A stretch of DNA of 64,000 bases. Origin: Colwellia psychrerythraea. Lineage in GTDB: Bacteria; Pseudomonadota; Gammaproteobacteria; Enterobacterales; Alteromonadaceae. Positions 1 to 9,267 of this stretch are shown here, one piece after another (position 1 is the first letter of the stretch; the number at the start of each line of letters is the position of its first letter). The position numbers were made by a program, and so were the translations under genes. The stretch covers positions 1 through 64,000 of the forward strand of contig NZ_JQED01000029.1 of the NCBI RefSeq assembly GCF_000764225.1. The letters run 5' to 3'. Below the pieces are notes generated by a model that saw only the letters and a program-made list of their open reading frames with translations, was not told where the DNA came from and searched no databases.

Positions 1-114
1 TCACCCGTCCGCCGCTCGTCATCTTCTAGCAAGCTAGAAATGTTACCGCTCGACTTGCATGTGTTAAGCCTGCCGCCAGCGTTCAATCTGAGCCATGATC
101 AAACTCTTCAATTA
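1..114 (-). rRNA. rrs: 16S ribosomal RNA, 5' end (partial)
   Basis: Read on the minus strand this is the conserved start of bacterial 16S rRNA. The universal 27F priming region (AGAGTTTGATCATGGCTCAG) is present, followed by the GCTGGCGGCAGGC block and the variable V1 loop. The mature 5' end lies near 113-114 by comparison with the E. coli start. Only about 114 bases are inside the window; the rest of the operon continues to the left. The sequence up to V1 is typical of Gammaproteobacteria. Confidence 0.98.
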
Positions 115-324
115 AAAATCGTTTGTGATGTACCGCTTACCGAAGTAAACAAGTAACATTTGCTCAATGAATTCTGTCGTGATATTTATCCGAAGATAAA
201 TATCGCATTACATATATAAGTATATATTTATCTGTGTGACATCATCATTAAGCGTTTTTTGCTTCCAAAGGAAACTAAGTAAAACAACTGTAATGTGAGT
301 GTCCACACAAATTGCATGATAACT

Positions 325-338
325 AATTGTTAAAGAAA
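325..338 (-). promoter_or_regulatory. rRNA leader boxA antitermination site
   Basis: On the minus strand this reads TTTCTTTAACAATT, the boxA core found in gammaproteobacterial rrn leaders, and it is followed by the commonly seen GCAATTTGTGTGGACACTC segment. It lies about 210 bases upstream of the 16S start and about 100 bases downstream of the proximal promoter. Its known role is assembly of the NusB/NusE antitermination complex on the nascent rRNA. Confidence 0.8.
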
Positions 339-436
339 ACGTTTCGATTGAAACGTTAGGTAAGAGTCGCATTCGCTCTTAACCTTGGCTACTTTAAGTA
401 GCGTCATTCGCTGCTCTCGCCCCGAACTGGATGCGT

Positions 437-464
437 ATAATACGCTGCAAAATCTTGATGTCAA
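437..464 (-). promoter_or_regulatory. rRNA operon proximal promoter (P2-like)
   Basis: On the minus strand there is a consensus -35 TTGACA (459-464), a 16-base spacer and a -10 TATTAT (437-442). A GC-rich stretch follows the -10, as expected for a stringently controlled rRNA promoter discriminator. It lies roughly 320 bases upstream of the 16S 5' end. Confidence 0.85.
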
Positions 465-612
465 CGTTTAATTAATTTAATTTGAAAAATTAATTTCTCT
501 TATTAATAATTAGACATTAACCTTATTAATCAACCTTAATAAAGCAGTGATTAACTCATCAAAACGTCCACTTGGTTAAGGTTTTTGCCTTAGCCCCTTG
601 GAACTGGAGCGG

Positions 613-640
613 ATTGTAGAGAGTTTTTAGTTTTGATCAA
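613..640 (-). promoter_or_regulatory. rRNA operon distal promoter (P1-like)
   Basis: On the minus strand there is TTGATC (635-640), a 16-base spacer and TACAAT (613-618). Upstream (641-700) is AT-rich sequence with an inverted repeat, GTTTGAT at 670-676 against ATCAAAC at 686-692. This could be an UP-element or Fis-binding region; that role is inferred from position only. With the proximal promoter it gives the usual tandem rrn P1-P2 arrangement. Confidence 0.7.
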
Positions 641-764
641 GTGTTTTTTCACGCAATCTACAATTATTTGTTTGATCGATTAATTATCAAACAAAAACAT
701 TCTCTCAAAAGTGAGGTTCAGTTAAATGAAGTCGGAAAAATTATTTATAAGTCTAACGAAAATA

Positions 765-1535
765 CTACATACAAAGGCCACCATCTATTTCTATGACACG
801 ACCGGTGAAAAATTCGTTTTCGAAAATATATTTTGCCGTGTGAGCAATTTCTTCAGCCTCACCTAAACGCCCAACTGGTTTCATTTTCTCCAACCTATCC
901 CGCATTTCTGGTTTCATGGCATCAGTCATAGCGGTGCGTATTACCCCAGGAGCAATAGCACCAACACGAATACCATGACGACCGAGCTCCCTTGCCCAAG
1001 TTGTTGTCATTGCTACAACACCAGCTTTTGCTGCGGCATAGTTAGTTTGTCCTATATTACCGCCACGAGCTATTGAAGACATATTAATAATAACGCCTTC
1101 TTTGCTCCCTTCTATCATATGTACAGCTGCTTCTCTACCGCATAAAAAGACCCCTGTTAAATTGACATCGATAACTGATTGGAAGTTTTGTAAAGACATT
1201 TTTTTACTGACAACACCATCTTTTGCCTTAACAAACATTCCATCACGTAATATACCCGCATTATTCACTAAACCATCAATACCATTAAAATCTTCATTAA
1301 TTTGTTGAAATACTTTTTCAACTTCCTCTTCTTTACTTACATTTGCAAGGTAGTAATTTACTTTAATGCTTTCAAAGCCTGCAGATATGACTTGCTCAAC
1401 ACTTTCTTTCAGTTGCTGCTCATTTAAATCGATCAACGCAATATTTGCCCCCGATTTTGCAAAACTAATAGCCATAGTCAAACCTAAACCTTGACCCCCA
1501 CCTGTAATTACAATCGTTTTATCTTTTAATTTCAT
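765..1535 (-). CDS. SDR-family oxidoreductase (FabG-like 3-hydroxyacyl dehydrogenase/reductase)
   Basis: A classical short-chain dehydrogenase of 256 residues. It has a Rossmann TGGGQGLG dinucleotide-binding motif at residues 11-18, an NNAG motif near residue 90, a catalytic Ser in the NMSS strand, and a YxxxK pair (YAAAK). It would oxidise or reduce a 3-hydroxyacyl/3-oxoacyl thioester with NAD(P). Its neighbours (a hydroxyisobutyryl-CoA hydrolase homologue, a thiolase and the liu operon) make a CoA-linked catabolic role, for example a branched-chain 3-hydroxyacyl-CoA step, more likely than fatty acid synthesis. That substrate is inferred. It is transcribed toward the rRNA operon and ends about 100 bases from the rrn promoter region. 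It lies 253 bases from the next gene, so it may have its own promoter. Confidence 0.85.
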   Translation of the reverse strand: MKLKDKTIVITGGGQGLGLTMAISFAKSGANIALIDLNEQQLKESVEQVISAGFESIKVNYYLANVSKEEEVEKVFQQINEDFNGIDGLVNNAGILRDGMFVKAKDGVVSKKMSLQNFQSVIDVNLTGVFLCGREAAVHMIEGSKEGVIINMSSIARGGNIGQTNYAAAKAGVVAMTTTWARELGRHGIRVGAIAPGVIRTAMTDAMKPEMRDRLEKMKPVGRLGEAEEIAHTAKYIFENEFFTGRVIEIDGGLCM

Positions 1536-1788
1536 TATTCTCTACTTCTTGTTTATCAAATATATTAAGAATACCGAATAGATCTTCTCTACTGGTTATA
1601 TTACCTAGACATTTTTATAAAATTAGCTTTTAAATGGCCATCTCTATTTAAGTTGACTATCTAACGATACTTTCATCGTCAAAGTTGCCCTTTAGTTATT
1701 ATAAAAATACTAATCTCTCTATCTGTTTTTAACCATTTAAGTTTCATGTTGCGCTATAGGATTAATAAAACATTCAAATTTTTGAAAT

Positions 1789-2961
1789 TTAGGAGAGTTT
1801 AGCTAGAGGATGAGACGCTTTTGACCAAGATGACTCAAAAAACCAATTAAGTACGTTACTATCAATCGCTCCAATTGATGGATATTGCCACTGAGGCCGA
1901 TTATCTTTATCGATTAGTAATGCTCTAACGCCTTCTGAAAACTCACCAAAGTATCCACATTTAACCGCTAAGTCTAATTCCATACGAAAACAATCTGCTA
2001 AGGCCATACCTTTGCCTTTATTTAATTGTATAAAGGCTAATTGTGCACTTAAAGCACTGCCATTTTTCAATGATTTCTGCGCTCTATTAAACCACTTATC
2101 TTCTGTTTGAACACCTAAGATCGCAGCCAAAATTTCAGTTAAGTCTTCATTATTTGTCAAGGTACCAATTAAAGGTTGATGTTCTTTTAACACAGACACA
2201 GGTAATTTATTCACAGAGTTTTGCTCAAACTCTTGTAGTAATTGTGAAGTTTTATCGTGATTTAACGGGATTGTTTCTCCCCAGTTAATCATTTTAAGTT
2301 GGGTTAGTAAGTTGTCTTTGTGTTGTTGCTCAACAAAGTAATCTGCGAGTTGACAATATTTAGCATCCGCCGCATTAATAGATGCCCCTGTTAATGCCAA
2401 AAACAAACCACAACCTGACGGCATTTTATTAAGAAAATAACTGGCACCAACATCAGGAAACAAACCAATACTTATTTCTGGCATAGCTATACGCGAACTT
2501 TCGGTGACAACACGATGACTTGCACCTACAAGCATACCTAATCCGCCCCCCATAACAATACCACTTCCCCATACTATAAAAGGTTTGTTAAACGTATGAA
2601 TTAAAAAATCTAACTGGTATTCTTGTGTAAAGTATCTTTCAATTTCTGGCGCAAACTTATTGTCTTCATTTAGTTTATCCGCAATATTTCCTGTACTGAC
2701 ATTCTTTGTCAATGCACTGTTTTTCATTGCACTGTATAAATGAACAATATCCCCACCAGCACAAAATGCTTTATCACCTTCGCCCTGCAAAAATACTGCA
2801 GCGATGTCTTGTTGTTGCTGCCAAGCGACTAATTTGGGATAAAGTAGAGCTACCATATCGCTACTTAATGCATTAAGTGATTTAGGTGAGTTAAGGGTAA
2901 TTAGCCCAATTTTCTTTCCATTATCACAATCAACTTCTTGAAAAATAACTACATCAATCAT
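1789..2961 (-). CDS. 3-hydroxyisobutyryl-CoA hydrolase-type enoyl-CoA hydratase/isomerase protein
   Basis: A crotonase-superfamily protein of 390 residues, longer than ordinary enoyl-CoA hydratases (about 260) and matching the HIBCH/IvdE subfamily. The oxyanion-hole segments are visible as FCAGGDI near residues 66-72 and GIVMGGGLG near 134-142. The subfamily segment MPEISIGLFPDVGASY, with its Glu and Asp, is present. Known family members hydrolyse 3-hydroxyisobutyryl-CoA in valine degradation. The C-terminal third is the extra helical domain of the subfamily. The other valine-pathway genes usually beside it (mmsA, mmsB, acyl-CoA dehydrogenase) are not adjacent here. The exact substrate is inferred from family architecture. 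Confidence 0.87.
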   Translation of the reverse strand: MIDVVIFQEVDCDNGKKIGLITLNSPKSLNALSSDMVALLYPKLVAWQQQQDIAAVFLQGEGDKAFCAGGDIVHLYSAMKNSALTKNVSTGNIADKLNEDNKFAPEIERYFTQEYQLDFLIHTFNKPFIVWGSGIVMGGGLGMLVGASHRVVTESSRIAMPEISIGLFPDVGASYFLNKMPSGCGLFLALTGASINAADAKYCQLADYFVEQQHKDNLLTQLKMINWGETIPLNHDKTSQLLQEFEQNSVNKLPVSVLKEHQPLIGTLTNNEDLTEILAAILGVQTEDKWFNRAQKSLKNGSALSAQLAFIQLNKGKGMALADCFRMELDLAVKCGYFGEFSEGVRALLIDKDNRPQWQYPSIGAIDSNVLNWFFESSWSKASHPLAKLS

Positions 2962-3303
2962 AATTTTCCCGTATCGAATTCTATTTTATTGTTAAAATAG
3001 CCACACTGTTTAAGTTATCAAACAAATTTATCCGTATTTATAATCAATTATTAGCTCTCTATTTAGTCGATCATCATTCGTGGAAATATTTAATACTAAA
3101 CAGTTCTTGGCAATCAGCTACTGATTTTGGATATAACAAACTTATCAATAACTTCTAGCCTAATGAAACACCTTGCTCTCACCGGTTAAAGTTGTTCAAT
3201 GTTAAGTTATCGACATCGAATTAACGAAAAAAGTACCCATTGACGTTAATCAATGAGTACTTTTGATACTTAAATTGAATGATAAAGTGAGTAAAATTAA
3301 TAA
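2962..3303. other. Intergenic region between hydrolase and thiolase genes
   Basis: 342 bases with no credible gene. It holds the thiolase terminator (3227-3264) and, to its left, the presumed AT-rich promoter region of the hydrolase gene. No clear -35/-10 pair or LiuR-type palindrome is visible for the hydrolase. Confidence 0.6.
3227..3264 (-). terminator. Intrinsic terminator after thiolase gene
   Basis: Inverted repeat AAAAGTAC-c-CATTGA (3229-3243) against TCAATG-a-GTACTTTT (3250-3264), with one mismatch and a 6-base loop. On the minus strand the stem is followed by six Ts (3227-3232). It lies 40 bases after the thiolase stop codon. Its core is nearly repeated at 6669-6686. Confidence 0.85.
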
Positions 3304-4488
3304 CTACAGCATTTCTAATGCGATTGCTGTCGCTTCACCACCACCAATACAAAGAGAAGCAACACCTTTAGATAACCCTTTATTTTTCAATGCATGAATT
3401 AAAGTTACCATAATGCGCGCGCCACTAGCACCTAATGGGTGACCTAAAGCACAAGCACCACCATTAACATTAACTTTCTCAATATCTAATGACAGGTTTT
3501 TAACTGCTAACATAGTTACCATGGCAAACGCTTCGTTGATTTCAAATAAATCAACATCAGCTGTTGTCCAACCAGCTTTGTCTAGCAATTTATTCATCGC
3601 ACCAACTGGTGCGATAGTAAATTCTGCAGGAGCTTGTGCGTGAGTGGCATGAGCAACAACTTTACACAGAGGTGATAAACCGCGTTTTTCAGCTTCTGAT
3701 AATTTCATCATTACCAGAGCTGCTGCACCGTCTGAAATTGAGCTCGAGTTGGCTGCGGTAATGGTTCCGTCTTTCTTAAATGCTGCACGTAAAGATGGAA
3801 TTTTGTCTGGGCGAGCATTACCTGGCTGCTCATCGGTATCAATAACGGTTTCTTTACGTCGATTCACTACAGTAATAGGTGCAATTTCATTTTTAAAAGC
3901 ACCGGATTCAATCGCTTGATTTGCACGACTTAATGAACGAATAGCAAATTCATCCATTGCTTCACGAGAAAAACTAGCTTCATCAGCCGTATCTTGGGCA
4001 AAACATCCCATAGATATACCGTCATACGCATTTTCTAGACCGTCTTGCATCATGTGATCGATCACTTGACCATGCCCCATGCGTAAACCTGTTCTTACTT
4101 TTGGCAAAATATAAGGTGCATTACTCATGCTTTCCATTCCACCAGCAATAGCAACATCGATAGAGCCTGCAAGTAATGCATCATGTGCTTGCATCGCGGC
4201 TTTCATGCCTGAGCCACATACTTTATTGATTGTGGTACACACTGTTGATAAAGATAAATCAGCAGCAATGGCTGCTTGCCTTGCAGGTGCTTGTTTTAAG
4301 CCAGCTGGCAAAACACACCCCATAATAAGTTCATCAACTTGATCGCTGGCTAGATCAGCTTCGTGTATAGCAGCTTTTATTGCGGTAGCACCTAAATCAG
4401 GTGTCGTTACCGGGGACAAACAACCACCAAAGCCCCCCATAGGTGTTCTAACAGCGGAAACAATAACAATAGGATCTGATAATGACAT
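3304..4488 (-). CDS. atoB: Acetyl-CoA C-acetyltransferase (acetoacetyl-CoA thiolase)
   Basis: A biosynthetic/degradative-type thiolase of 394 residues. The acyl-accepting Cys91 is in NKVCGSGMK, the C-terminal NGGACALGHPLGASGAR motif carries the catalytic His, and CIGGGEATA supplies the second active-site Cys. It cleaves acetoacetyl-CoA with CoA to two acetyl-CoA. This completes the route that the neighbouring liu genes start: HMG-CoA lyase gives acetoacetate, the CoA-transferase activates it, and thiolase splits it. It is divergent from liuR, and a LiuR-type near-palindrome lies at 4569-4584, about 80 bases upstream of its start, so co-regulation with leucine catabolism is likely. Confidence 0.93.
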   Translation of the reverse strand: MSLSDPIVIVSAVRTPMGGFGGCLSPVTTPDLGATAIKAAIHEADLASDQVDELIMGCVLPAGLKQAPARQAAIAADLSLSTVCTTINKVCGSGMKAAMQAHDALLAGSIDVAIAGGMESMSNAPYILPKVRTGLRMGHGQVIDHMMQDGLENAYDGISMGCFAQDTADEASFSREAMDEFAIRSLSRANQAIESGAFKNEIAPITVVNRRKETVIDTDEQPGNARPDKIPSLRAAFKKDGTITAANSSSISDGAAALVMMKLSEAEKRGLSPLCKVVAHATHAQAPAEFTIAPVGAMNKLLDKAGWTTADVDLFEINEAFAMVTMLAVKNLSLDIEKVNVNGGACALGHPLGASGARIMVTLIHALKNKGLSKGVASLCIGGGEATAIALEML

Positions 4489-4568
4489 TGAACTCTCCAG
4501 TTTCTAAATGATAATAAGTTTAAATAAATTCGAAAAAATTGATAGCTTAGCCTAACCTAACACTTAAG

Positions 4569-4584
4569 TTTACGTCAACGTAAC
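4569..4584. promoter_or_regulatory. LiuR-type operator upstream of thiolase gene
   Basis: TTTACGTCAACGTAAC matches the perfect liuR-promoter palindrome (4704-4719) at 14 of 16 positions. It sits in the divergent liuR/atoB region on the thiolase side. Binding by LiuR is inferred from similarity and gene function. Confidence 0.7.
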
Positions 4585-4696
4585 TTTAGTAGTAGCCCTA
4601 GCTAATACTAATCACGTTTATCGTGGAATAGTTATTAATTGTTTTTATTGAATAGAAATAATTAAGGAAACTAACGAATATCAGACTAGCTCAAAA

Positions 4697-4727
4697 CTTA
4701 CCCTTTACGTTAACGTAAACTTATTAT
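4697..4727 (+). promoter_or_regulatory. liu operon promoter with LiuR operator in an elongated spacer
   Basis: The perfect 16-bp palindrome TTTACGTTAACGTAAA occupies 4704-4719. It fits inside a 19-base spacer between a weak -35 (CTTACC, 4697-4702) and a -10 (TATTAT, 4722-4727). This overlong spacer with a central operator is the known layout of promoters controlled by MerR-family proteins, which untwist the DNA to align the two elements. The liuR start codon follows 47 bases after the -10, so the promoter would drive liuR and the genes behind it under LiuR control. Confidence 0.8.
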
Positions 4728-4773
4728 AAGATAAATCAATAAATAGTTTTAAGATGAGAAACACGAGTAAAAA

Positions 4774-5172
4774 ATGACCCAAAAAATTAGCCAAGCTAAA
4801 TACTCTATTAGCGACTTATCAAAAGAATTTGATATCACTACACGCAGCATTCGTTTTTATGAAGATCAAGGGCTAATCTTTCCTGCACGTAAAGGACAGA
4901 CAAGAATTTACAATCAAAGAGATAAAGTTCGATTGAAGTTGATTCTTCGTGGTAAACGACTTGGTTTTTCACTAGCAGAAACTGGCCGTTTGTTTGAACT
5001 ATATGATGTTGATAAAACCAGTGCCACACAGTTAAATACCATAATGACTTTAATTAATGAAAAGAAAAATGATTTAAAGCAACAACTTGAAGATATAAAT
5101 GCAATATTAATTGAACTAAATGATTTAGAGGATAATTGTAAAACTACCCTCAAAACACTCGAAAATACTTAA
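4774..5172 (+). CDS. liuR: MerR-family regulator of leucine/isovalerate catabolism
   Basis: A 132-residue MerR-type protein. The N-terminal winged helix-turn-helix (about residues 10-75) has the family pattern ISDLSKEF, TTRSIRFYEDQGLI and RIYNQRDKVRLKLI. A C-terminal coiled-coil dimerisation helix (about 90-120) follows. It is first in the liu gene cluster, 96 bases before liuA, with a perfect palindromic operator in its own promoter. In Shewanella and relatives the MerR protein at this position is LiuR, which controls leucine and other branched-chain catabolism. The identification here combines family and gene order. There are no clustered cysteines, so metal sensing is unlikely. Confidence 0.9.
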   Translation: MTQKISQAKYSISDLSKEFDITTRSIRFYEDQGLIFPARKGQTRIYNQRDKVRLKLILRGKRLGFSLAETGRLFELYDVDKTSATQLNTIMTLINEKKNDLKQQLEDINAILIELNDLEDNCKTTLKTLENT

Positions 5173-5268
5173 TCGCAACAAACGTTTTATAAAATACAAC
5201 TAAACCCATTTAATCGTTACTAACTCAGCACTGCCATGCGGGAATGAGTTTCACTAAAAGGATAAAGC

Positions 5269-6438
5269 ATGATTTCAAAATTCAGCTCACTTAACTATAA
5301 CTTAGGCGAAACCGTGGACATGATCCGCGAGACTGTCAACGCTTTCGCCCGTGATGAAATTGCTCCGCGAGCAGAACAAATAGATATTGATAATGAATTC
5401 CCTGCTGATCTATGGAAAAAATTTGGCGAAATGGGCCTTTTAGGTATGACCGTTGAAGAAGAATATGGCGGATCAGGTTTAGGTTACTTAGAGCATATTG
5501 TTGCTATGCAAGAAATCAGCAGAGCTTCAGCATCTGTCGGTTTAAGTTATGGTGCTATGTCAAACTTATGTCTAAACCAACTACGTAAAAATGGCTCCCA
5601 TGAGCAAAAATTAAAATACTTACCAAAACTTTGTACTGGCGAGCATGTTGGTGCACTTGCTATGAGTGAACCAAATGCCGGATCAGATGTTGTAAGTATG
5701 AAACTTCGCGCTGATAAAAAAGGTGATAAGTATATTCTTAACGGCAACAAAATGTGGATAACCAATGGTCCAGATGCTGATGTTTATGTCATTTATGCTA
5801 AAACAGATATCAGTGCGGGTTCAAAAGGTATTACTGCTTTTATAGTTGAGCGTGATTTCCCTGGTTTTTCTCGCCATCAGAAACTAGACAAGTTAGGTAT
5901 GCGTGGTTCAAATACTTGTGAGTTAGTTTTTCAAGACTGTGAAGTACCAGCTGAAAATATTTTAGGCGCTGAAGGAAAAGGTGTTCGGGTATTAATGTCA
6001 GGATTAGATTACGAGCGTGTCGTTTTATCAGGTGGCTCTCTAGGCATCATGGATGCTTGCATGGATTTAGTTGTACCTTACATACACGACAGAAAACAAT
6101 TTGGTCAATCCATTGGTGAATTTCAATTAGTACAAGGTAAAGTAGCTGATATGTATACTCAAATGAATGCTGCTAAATCTTACGCTTATATGGTTGCCCA
6201 AGCCTGTGACCGCGGCGAAACCACTCGAAAAGATTCTGCCGCCGTTATTCTTTATGCTGCGGAATTAGCGACTAAAATGGCTCTTGATACAATCCAATTA
6301 CTTGGGGGGAATGGTTATATCAATGAATTCCCAGCGGGTCGTTTGTTACGTGACGCTAAGCTGTATGAAATAGGTGCTGGTACGTCCGAAATTCGTCGCA
6401 TGCTAATTGGCCGTGAATTATTCAACGAATCTAACTAG
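5269..6438 (+). CDS. liuA: Isovaleryl-CoA dehydrogenase
   Basis: An acyl-CoA dehydrogenase of 389 residues that converts isovaleryl-CoA to 3-methylcrotonyl-CoA, passing electrons to ETF through FAD. Family features include [21 protein letters not shown] and the C-terminal [19 protein letters not shown]. The proposed catalytic base is Glu249 in [12 protein letters not shown]; a glutamate at this internal position, rather than near the C terminus, is the isovaleryl-CoA dehydrogenase signature. An AAAAGGA Shine-Dalgarno precedes the ATG. It follows liuR and is separated from liuB by an unusually long 321-base gap. Confidence 0.96.
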   Translation: MISKFSSLNYNLGETVDMIRETVNAFARDEIAPRAEQIDIDNEFPADLWKKFGEMGLLGMTVEEEYGGSGLGYLEHIVAMQEISRASASVGLSYGAMSNLCLNQLRKNGSHEQKLKYLPKLCTGEHVGALAMSEPNAGSDVVSMKLRADKKGDKYILNGNKMWITNGPDADVYVIYAKTDISAGSKGITAFIVERDFPGFSRHQKLDKLGMRGSNTCELVFQDCEVPAENILGAEGKGVRVLMSGLDYERVVLSGGSLGIMDACMDLVVPYIHDRKQFGQSIGEFQLVQGKVADMYTQMNAAKSYAYMVAQACDRGETTRKDSAAVILYAAELATKMALDTIQLLGGNGYINEFPAGRLLRDAKLYEIGAGTSEIRRMLIGRELFNESN

Positions 6439-6759
6439 TCATTCATCTAGTTGCTGTACCGTCTAATTAATTCGTAAAAAGTTTTCATTGATTATCATCA
6501 ATGCCGTGCTTTTCCTTTTATTAAATCGTACAGCTTAAAGTTGAATCATGACTAATTCAGTGACAAAAAAAGTAACTTCTGTAGTAAGTAATTAAACAAA
6601 TATTGAGTTAACCAGTAATTGTTTAGTTTGCCGCGGTTTAATTCAAATACAAGGCAAAAAAAGCAAAGTTGACGATAGTCAATGAGCATTTTTAGACGCA
6701 GTAGTTGAGTTAAATCGCAATAAAATAAATGATTACTATCAAATAAAAGGCTCTCTCTC
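6439..6759. other. Hairpin-rich gap between liuA and liuB
   Basis: 321 bases without a gene. It contains an exact inverted repeat, CATTGAT (6486-6492) and ATCAATG (6497-6503), followed by a T-rich stretch. A second hairpin lies at 6658-6693: TTGAC-gata-GTCAA flanked by A-rich and T-rich arms. That second element shares an 18-base core with the thiolase terminator at 3227-3264. The hairpins could partly terminate or process the liuRA message before liuB. No strong promoter for liuB is visible. Confidence 0.6.
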
Positions 6760-8367
6760 GTGGCAAAAATAATAAGTAAGATAAACACTCGCAGCCAAGG
6801 TTTCTTAGACAATGCTGCACATATGCAAACTCAAGTTGATGATTTACGTGAAAAGCTCAGTGAAATCAAACTTGGTGGTGGCGAACGCTCTCGTGAGCGA
6901 CACATAGGGCGTGGTAAGTTATTACCGCGAGACAGAGTAAATGCCTTACTTGATGATGGTTCAGCTTTTTTAGAATTTTCTCAACTTGCTGCCTATAAAG
7001 TTTATGAGGATAACGTACCTAGTGCCGGTATTATTACTGGTATAGGCCGCGTATCTGGGCAAGAGTGTGTTATCGTTGCCAATGATGCCACGGTTAAAGG
7101 TGGAACTTATTATCCACTAACGGTGAAAAAGCATCTTAGAGCGCAATCTATTGCGCAAGAGAACAACTTACCTTGTATATATTTAGTTGACTCTGGAGGC
7201 GCAAACTTACCTAATCAAGACGATGTATTTCCAGATAAAGAACACTTTGGTCGGATATTTTTCAACCAAGCAAATATGTCAGCCAACAACATTCCTCAAG
7301 TTGCTGTTGTTATGGGCTCATGTACTGCCGGTGGCGCATATGTTCCAGCAATGGCTGATGAGTCAATTATTGTTAAAGAGCAAGGTACTATATTTTTAGC
7401 TGGTCCACCTTTAGTTAAAGCCGCTACAGGTGAAGTTGTTAGTGCAGAAGATCTTGGTGGTGCAGATGTACATTGCCGTACTTCAGGTGTAACCGATCAC
7501 TATGCGCAAAATGATAATCATGCGCTTGAAATAGCACGTTCTGCCGTTAAAAACTTGAACCGAGTAAAACCGGTAACAATAGACTTCAAAGAAGTTGTTG
7601 AGCCCGCCTACCCAAGTGACGATATCTACGGCATTATCCCTAAAGATACTCGTCAACCATTTGACGTGCGTGAAATTATTGCACGTATTGTTGATGGCAG
7701 TGATTTTAATGAATTTAAAGCACTTTATGGCAATACATTAGTTTGCGGATTTGCCAGTATTTTTGGCTACCCCGTTGGCATTGTTGCCAATAATGGTGTG
7801 TTATTTGGTGAGTCTGCTGAAAAAGGCGCTCACTTTATACAACTATGTGCACAACGAAAAATACCCTTAGTATTTCTGCAAAACATTACCGGATTCATGG
7901 TTGGTAAACAATACGAATCAGGCGGCATAGCAAAACATGGTGCCAAAATGGTTACCGCTGTTGCTACGGCACAAGTGCCTAAATTTACCATTTTAATTGG
8001 TGGCAGCTTTGGTGCCGGTAATTATGGTATGTGTGGTCGAGCCTATGACCCTCGTTTTTTATTCATGTGGCCAAATTCACGTATATCCGTGATGGGTGGC
8101 GAACAAGCTGCAGGCGTTCTGGCACAAGTAACACGTGATAAAAAAGAAAAACTAGGGGAAAGTTGGAGCGAAGCCGACGAACAAAAATTTAAGCAACCAA
8201 TCATCGATAATTATGAACACCAAGGTCACCCTTATTACGCCTCAGCCCGTTTATGGGATGATGGCATAATCGACCCTGCGGATACTAGACAAGTATTAGG
8301 TTTAGCTATTTCAGCTTCATTAAACAAAACAATTGAAGAGACCAAATTTGGCATCTTCCGTATGTAA
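6760..8367 (+). CDS. liuB: 3-methylcrotonyl-CoA carboxylase, carboxyltransferase (beta) subunit
   Basis: A carboxyltransferase of 535 residues, the usual length for MccB/LiuB. It transfers CO2 from carboxybiotin on LiuD to 3-methylcrotonyl-CoA, giving 3-methylglutaconyl-CoA. Conserved blocks include [31 protein letters not shown], the oxyanion-type [15 protein letters not shown], and [13 protein letters not shown] followed by [16 protein letters not shown]. The start is GTG at 6760, nine bases after an AAAAGG ribosome-binding site, and the N-terminal extent suits the family. It is followed by liuC after 43 bases. Confidence 0.96.
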   Translation: MAKIISKINTRSQGFLDNAAHMQTQVDDLREKLSEIKLGGGERSRERHIGRGKLLPRDRVNALLDDGSAFLEFSQLAAYKVYEDNVPSAGIITGIGRVSGQECVIVANDATVKGGTYYPLTVKKHLRAQSIAQENNLPCIYLVDSGGANLPNQDDVFPDKEHFGRIFFNQANMSANNIPQVAVVMGSCTAGGAYVPAMADESIIVKEQGTIFLAGPPLVKAATGEVVSAEDLGGADVHCRTSGVTDHYAQNDNHALEIARSAVKNLNRVKPVTIDFKEVVEPAYPSDDIYGIIPKDTRQPFDVREIIARIVDGSDFNEFKALYGNTLVCGFASIFGYPVGIVANNGVLFGESAEKGAHFIQLCAQRKIPLVFLQNITGFMVGKQYESGGIAKHGAKMVTAVATAQVPKFTILIGGSFGAGNYGMCGRAYDPRFLFMWPNSRISVMGGEQAAGVLAQVTRDKKEKLGESWSEADEQKFKQPIIDNYEHQGHPYYASARLWDDGIIDPADTRQVLGLAISASLNKTIEETKFGIFRM

Positions 8368-8410
8368 CCGTACTTAATTACAGAAATAACAAGAGTAAAG
8401 CGGACTTATT

Positions 8411-9199
8411 ATGAATACCAATAACGACACGGTTTTGTTAGAAGTTGATGAGCAAGGTATTGCCACAGTTACTTTGAACAATCCAGAGAAACACAATGCT
8501 TTTGATGATGGCGTCATTAAACAATTAACTGATATTTTTAATGATATTAGTAATCGAGATAATGTAAGCATTATGATTTTAGCTTCAAACGGCAAAAGTT
8601 TTAGTGCCGGTGCTGACTTAGGTTGGATGAAACGTATGGCAAGTTACTCCTATGAAGATAACTTGAAAGACGCCAACGCCTTAGCGCAAATGTTAAAAGC
8701 ATTAAACTTTATGCCACAAACAACTATAGCCAAAATTCAAGGCGCCGCTTTTGGTGGCGCAGTTGGTTTAGCAAGTTGTTGCGACATTGTAATCGCAAGT
8801 ACTAAAGCAAGTTTTTGCCTTAGTGAAGTAAAATTAGGCTTAATACCTGCAACTATTAGTCCTTACGTTGTTGATGCTATAGGCTTAAAAGCCAGTCGCC
8901 GTTACTTTCAAACGGCCGAACGTTTCTTTAGCGATAAAGCACAATTACTTGGCTTGGTAGATGAGGTCGTCGCACCTGAGCTGTTAGCTGAAGAGGTCAA
9001 TACTATGATCACCAAGTTATTAGCAAATGGCAGTCAAGCAAGACGACAAGCCAAAAAACTAAGCCAAGATGTTGCCTTTCAAACCATTGACGATAACTTA
9101 CTCAAAGACACCAGTGAGCGTATAGCAGCTATTCGCGTGTCAACTGAAGGACAAGAAGGTTTAACGGCCTTTTTCGAAAAACGAACACCTAATTGGTAA
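8411..9199 (+). CDS. liuC: 3-methylglutaconyl-CoA hydratase
   Basis: A crotonase-fold enzyme of 262 residues, with oxyanion-hole segments GKSFSAGADLGWMK (about residues 59-72) and IQGAAFGGAVGLASCCD (about 109-125). It hydrates 3-methylglutaconyl-CoA to HMG-CoA, the third step of isovaleryl-CoA breakdown. It lies between the two carboxylase subunit genes, exactly as in known liuABCDE operons. This order, more than the sequence alone, separates it from generic enoyl-CoA hydratases. Confidence 0.93.
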   Translation: MNTNNDTVLLEVDEQGIATVTLNNPEKHNAFDDGVIKQLTDIFNDISNRDNVSIMILASNGKSFSAGADLGWMKRMASYSYEDNLKDANALAQMLKALNFMPQTTIAKIQGAAFGGAVGLASCCDIVIASTKASFCLSEVKLGLIPATISPYVVDAIGLKASRRYFQTAERFFSDKAQLLGLVDEVVAPELLAEEVNTMITKLLANGSQARRQAKKLSQDVAFQTIDDNLLKDTSERIAAIRVSTEGQEGLTAFFEKRTPNW

Positions 9200-9267
9200 A
9201 AGTAATTATCAATGTTTCAGTTGCTCAGTGATATTAAGTGATACTAAAAGAATAAAAGGATATACAA

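Noticed and set aside
115..324. A small gene or tRNA in the 16S leader
   Set aside because: The region is the transcribed rRNA leader; no tRNA cloverleaf or coding frame is present.
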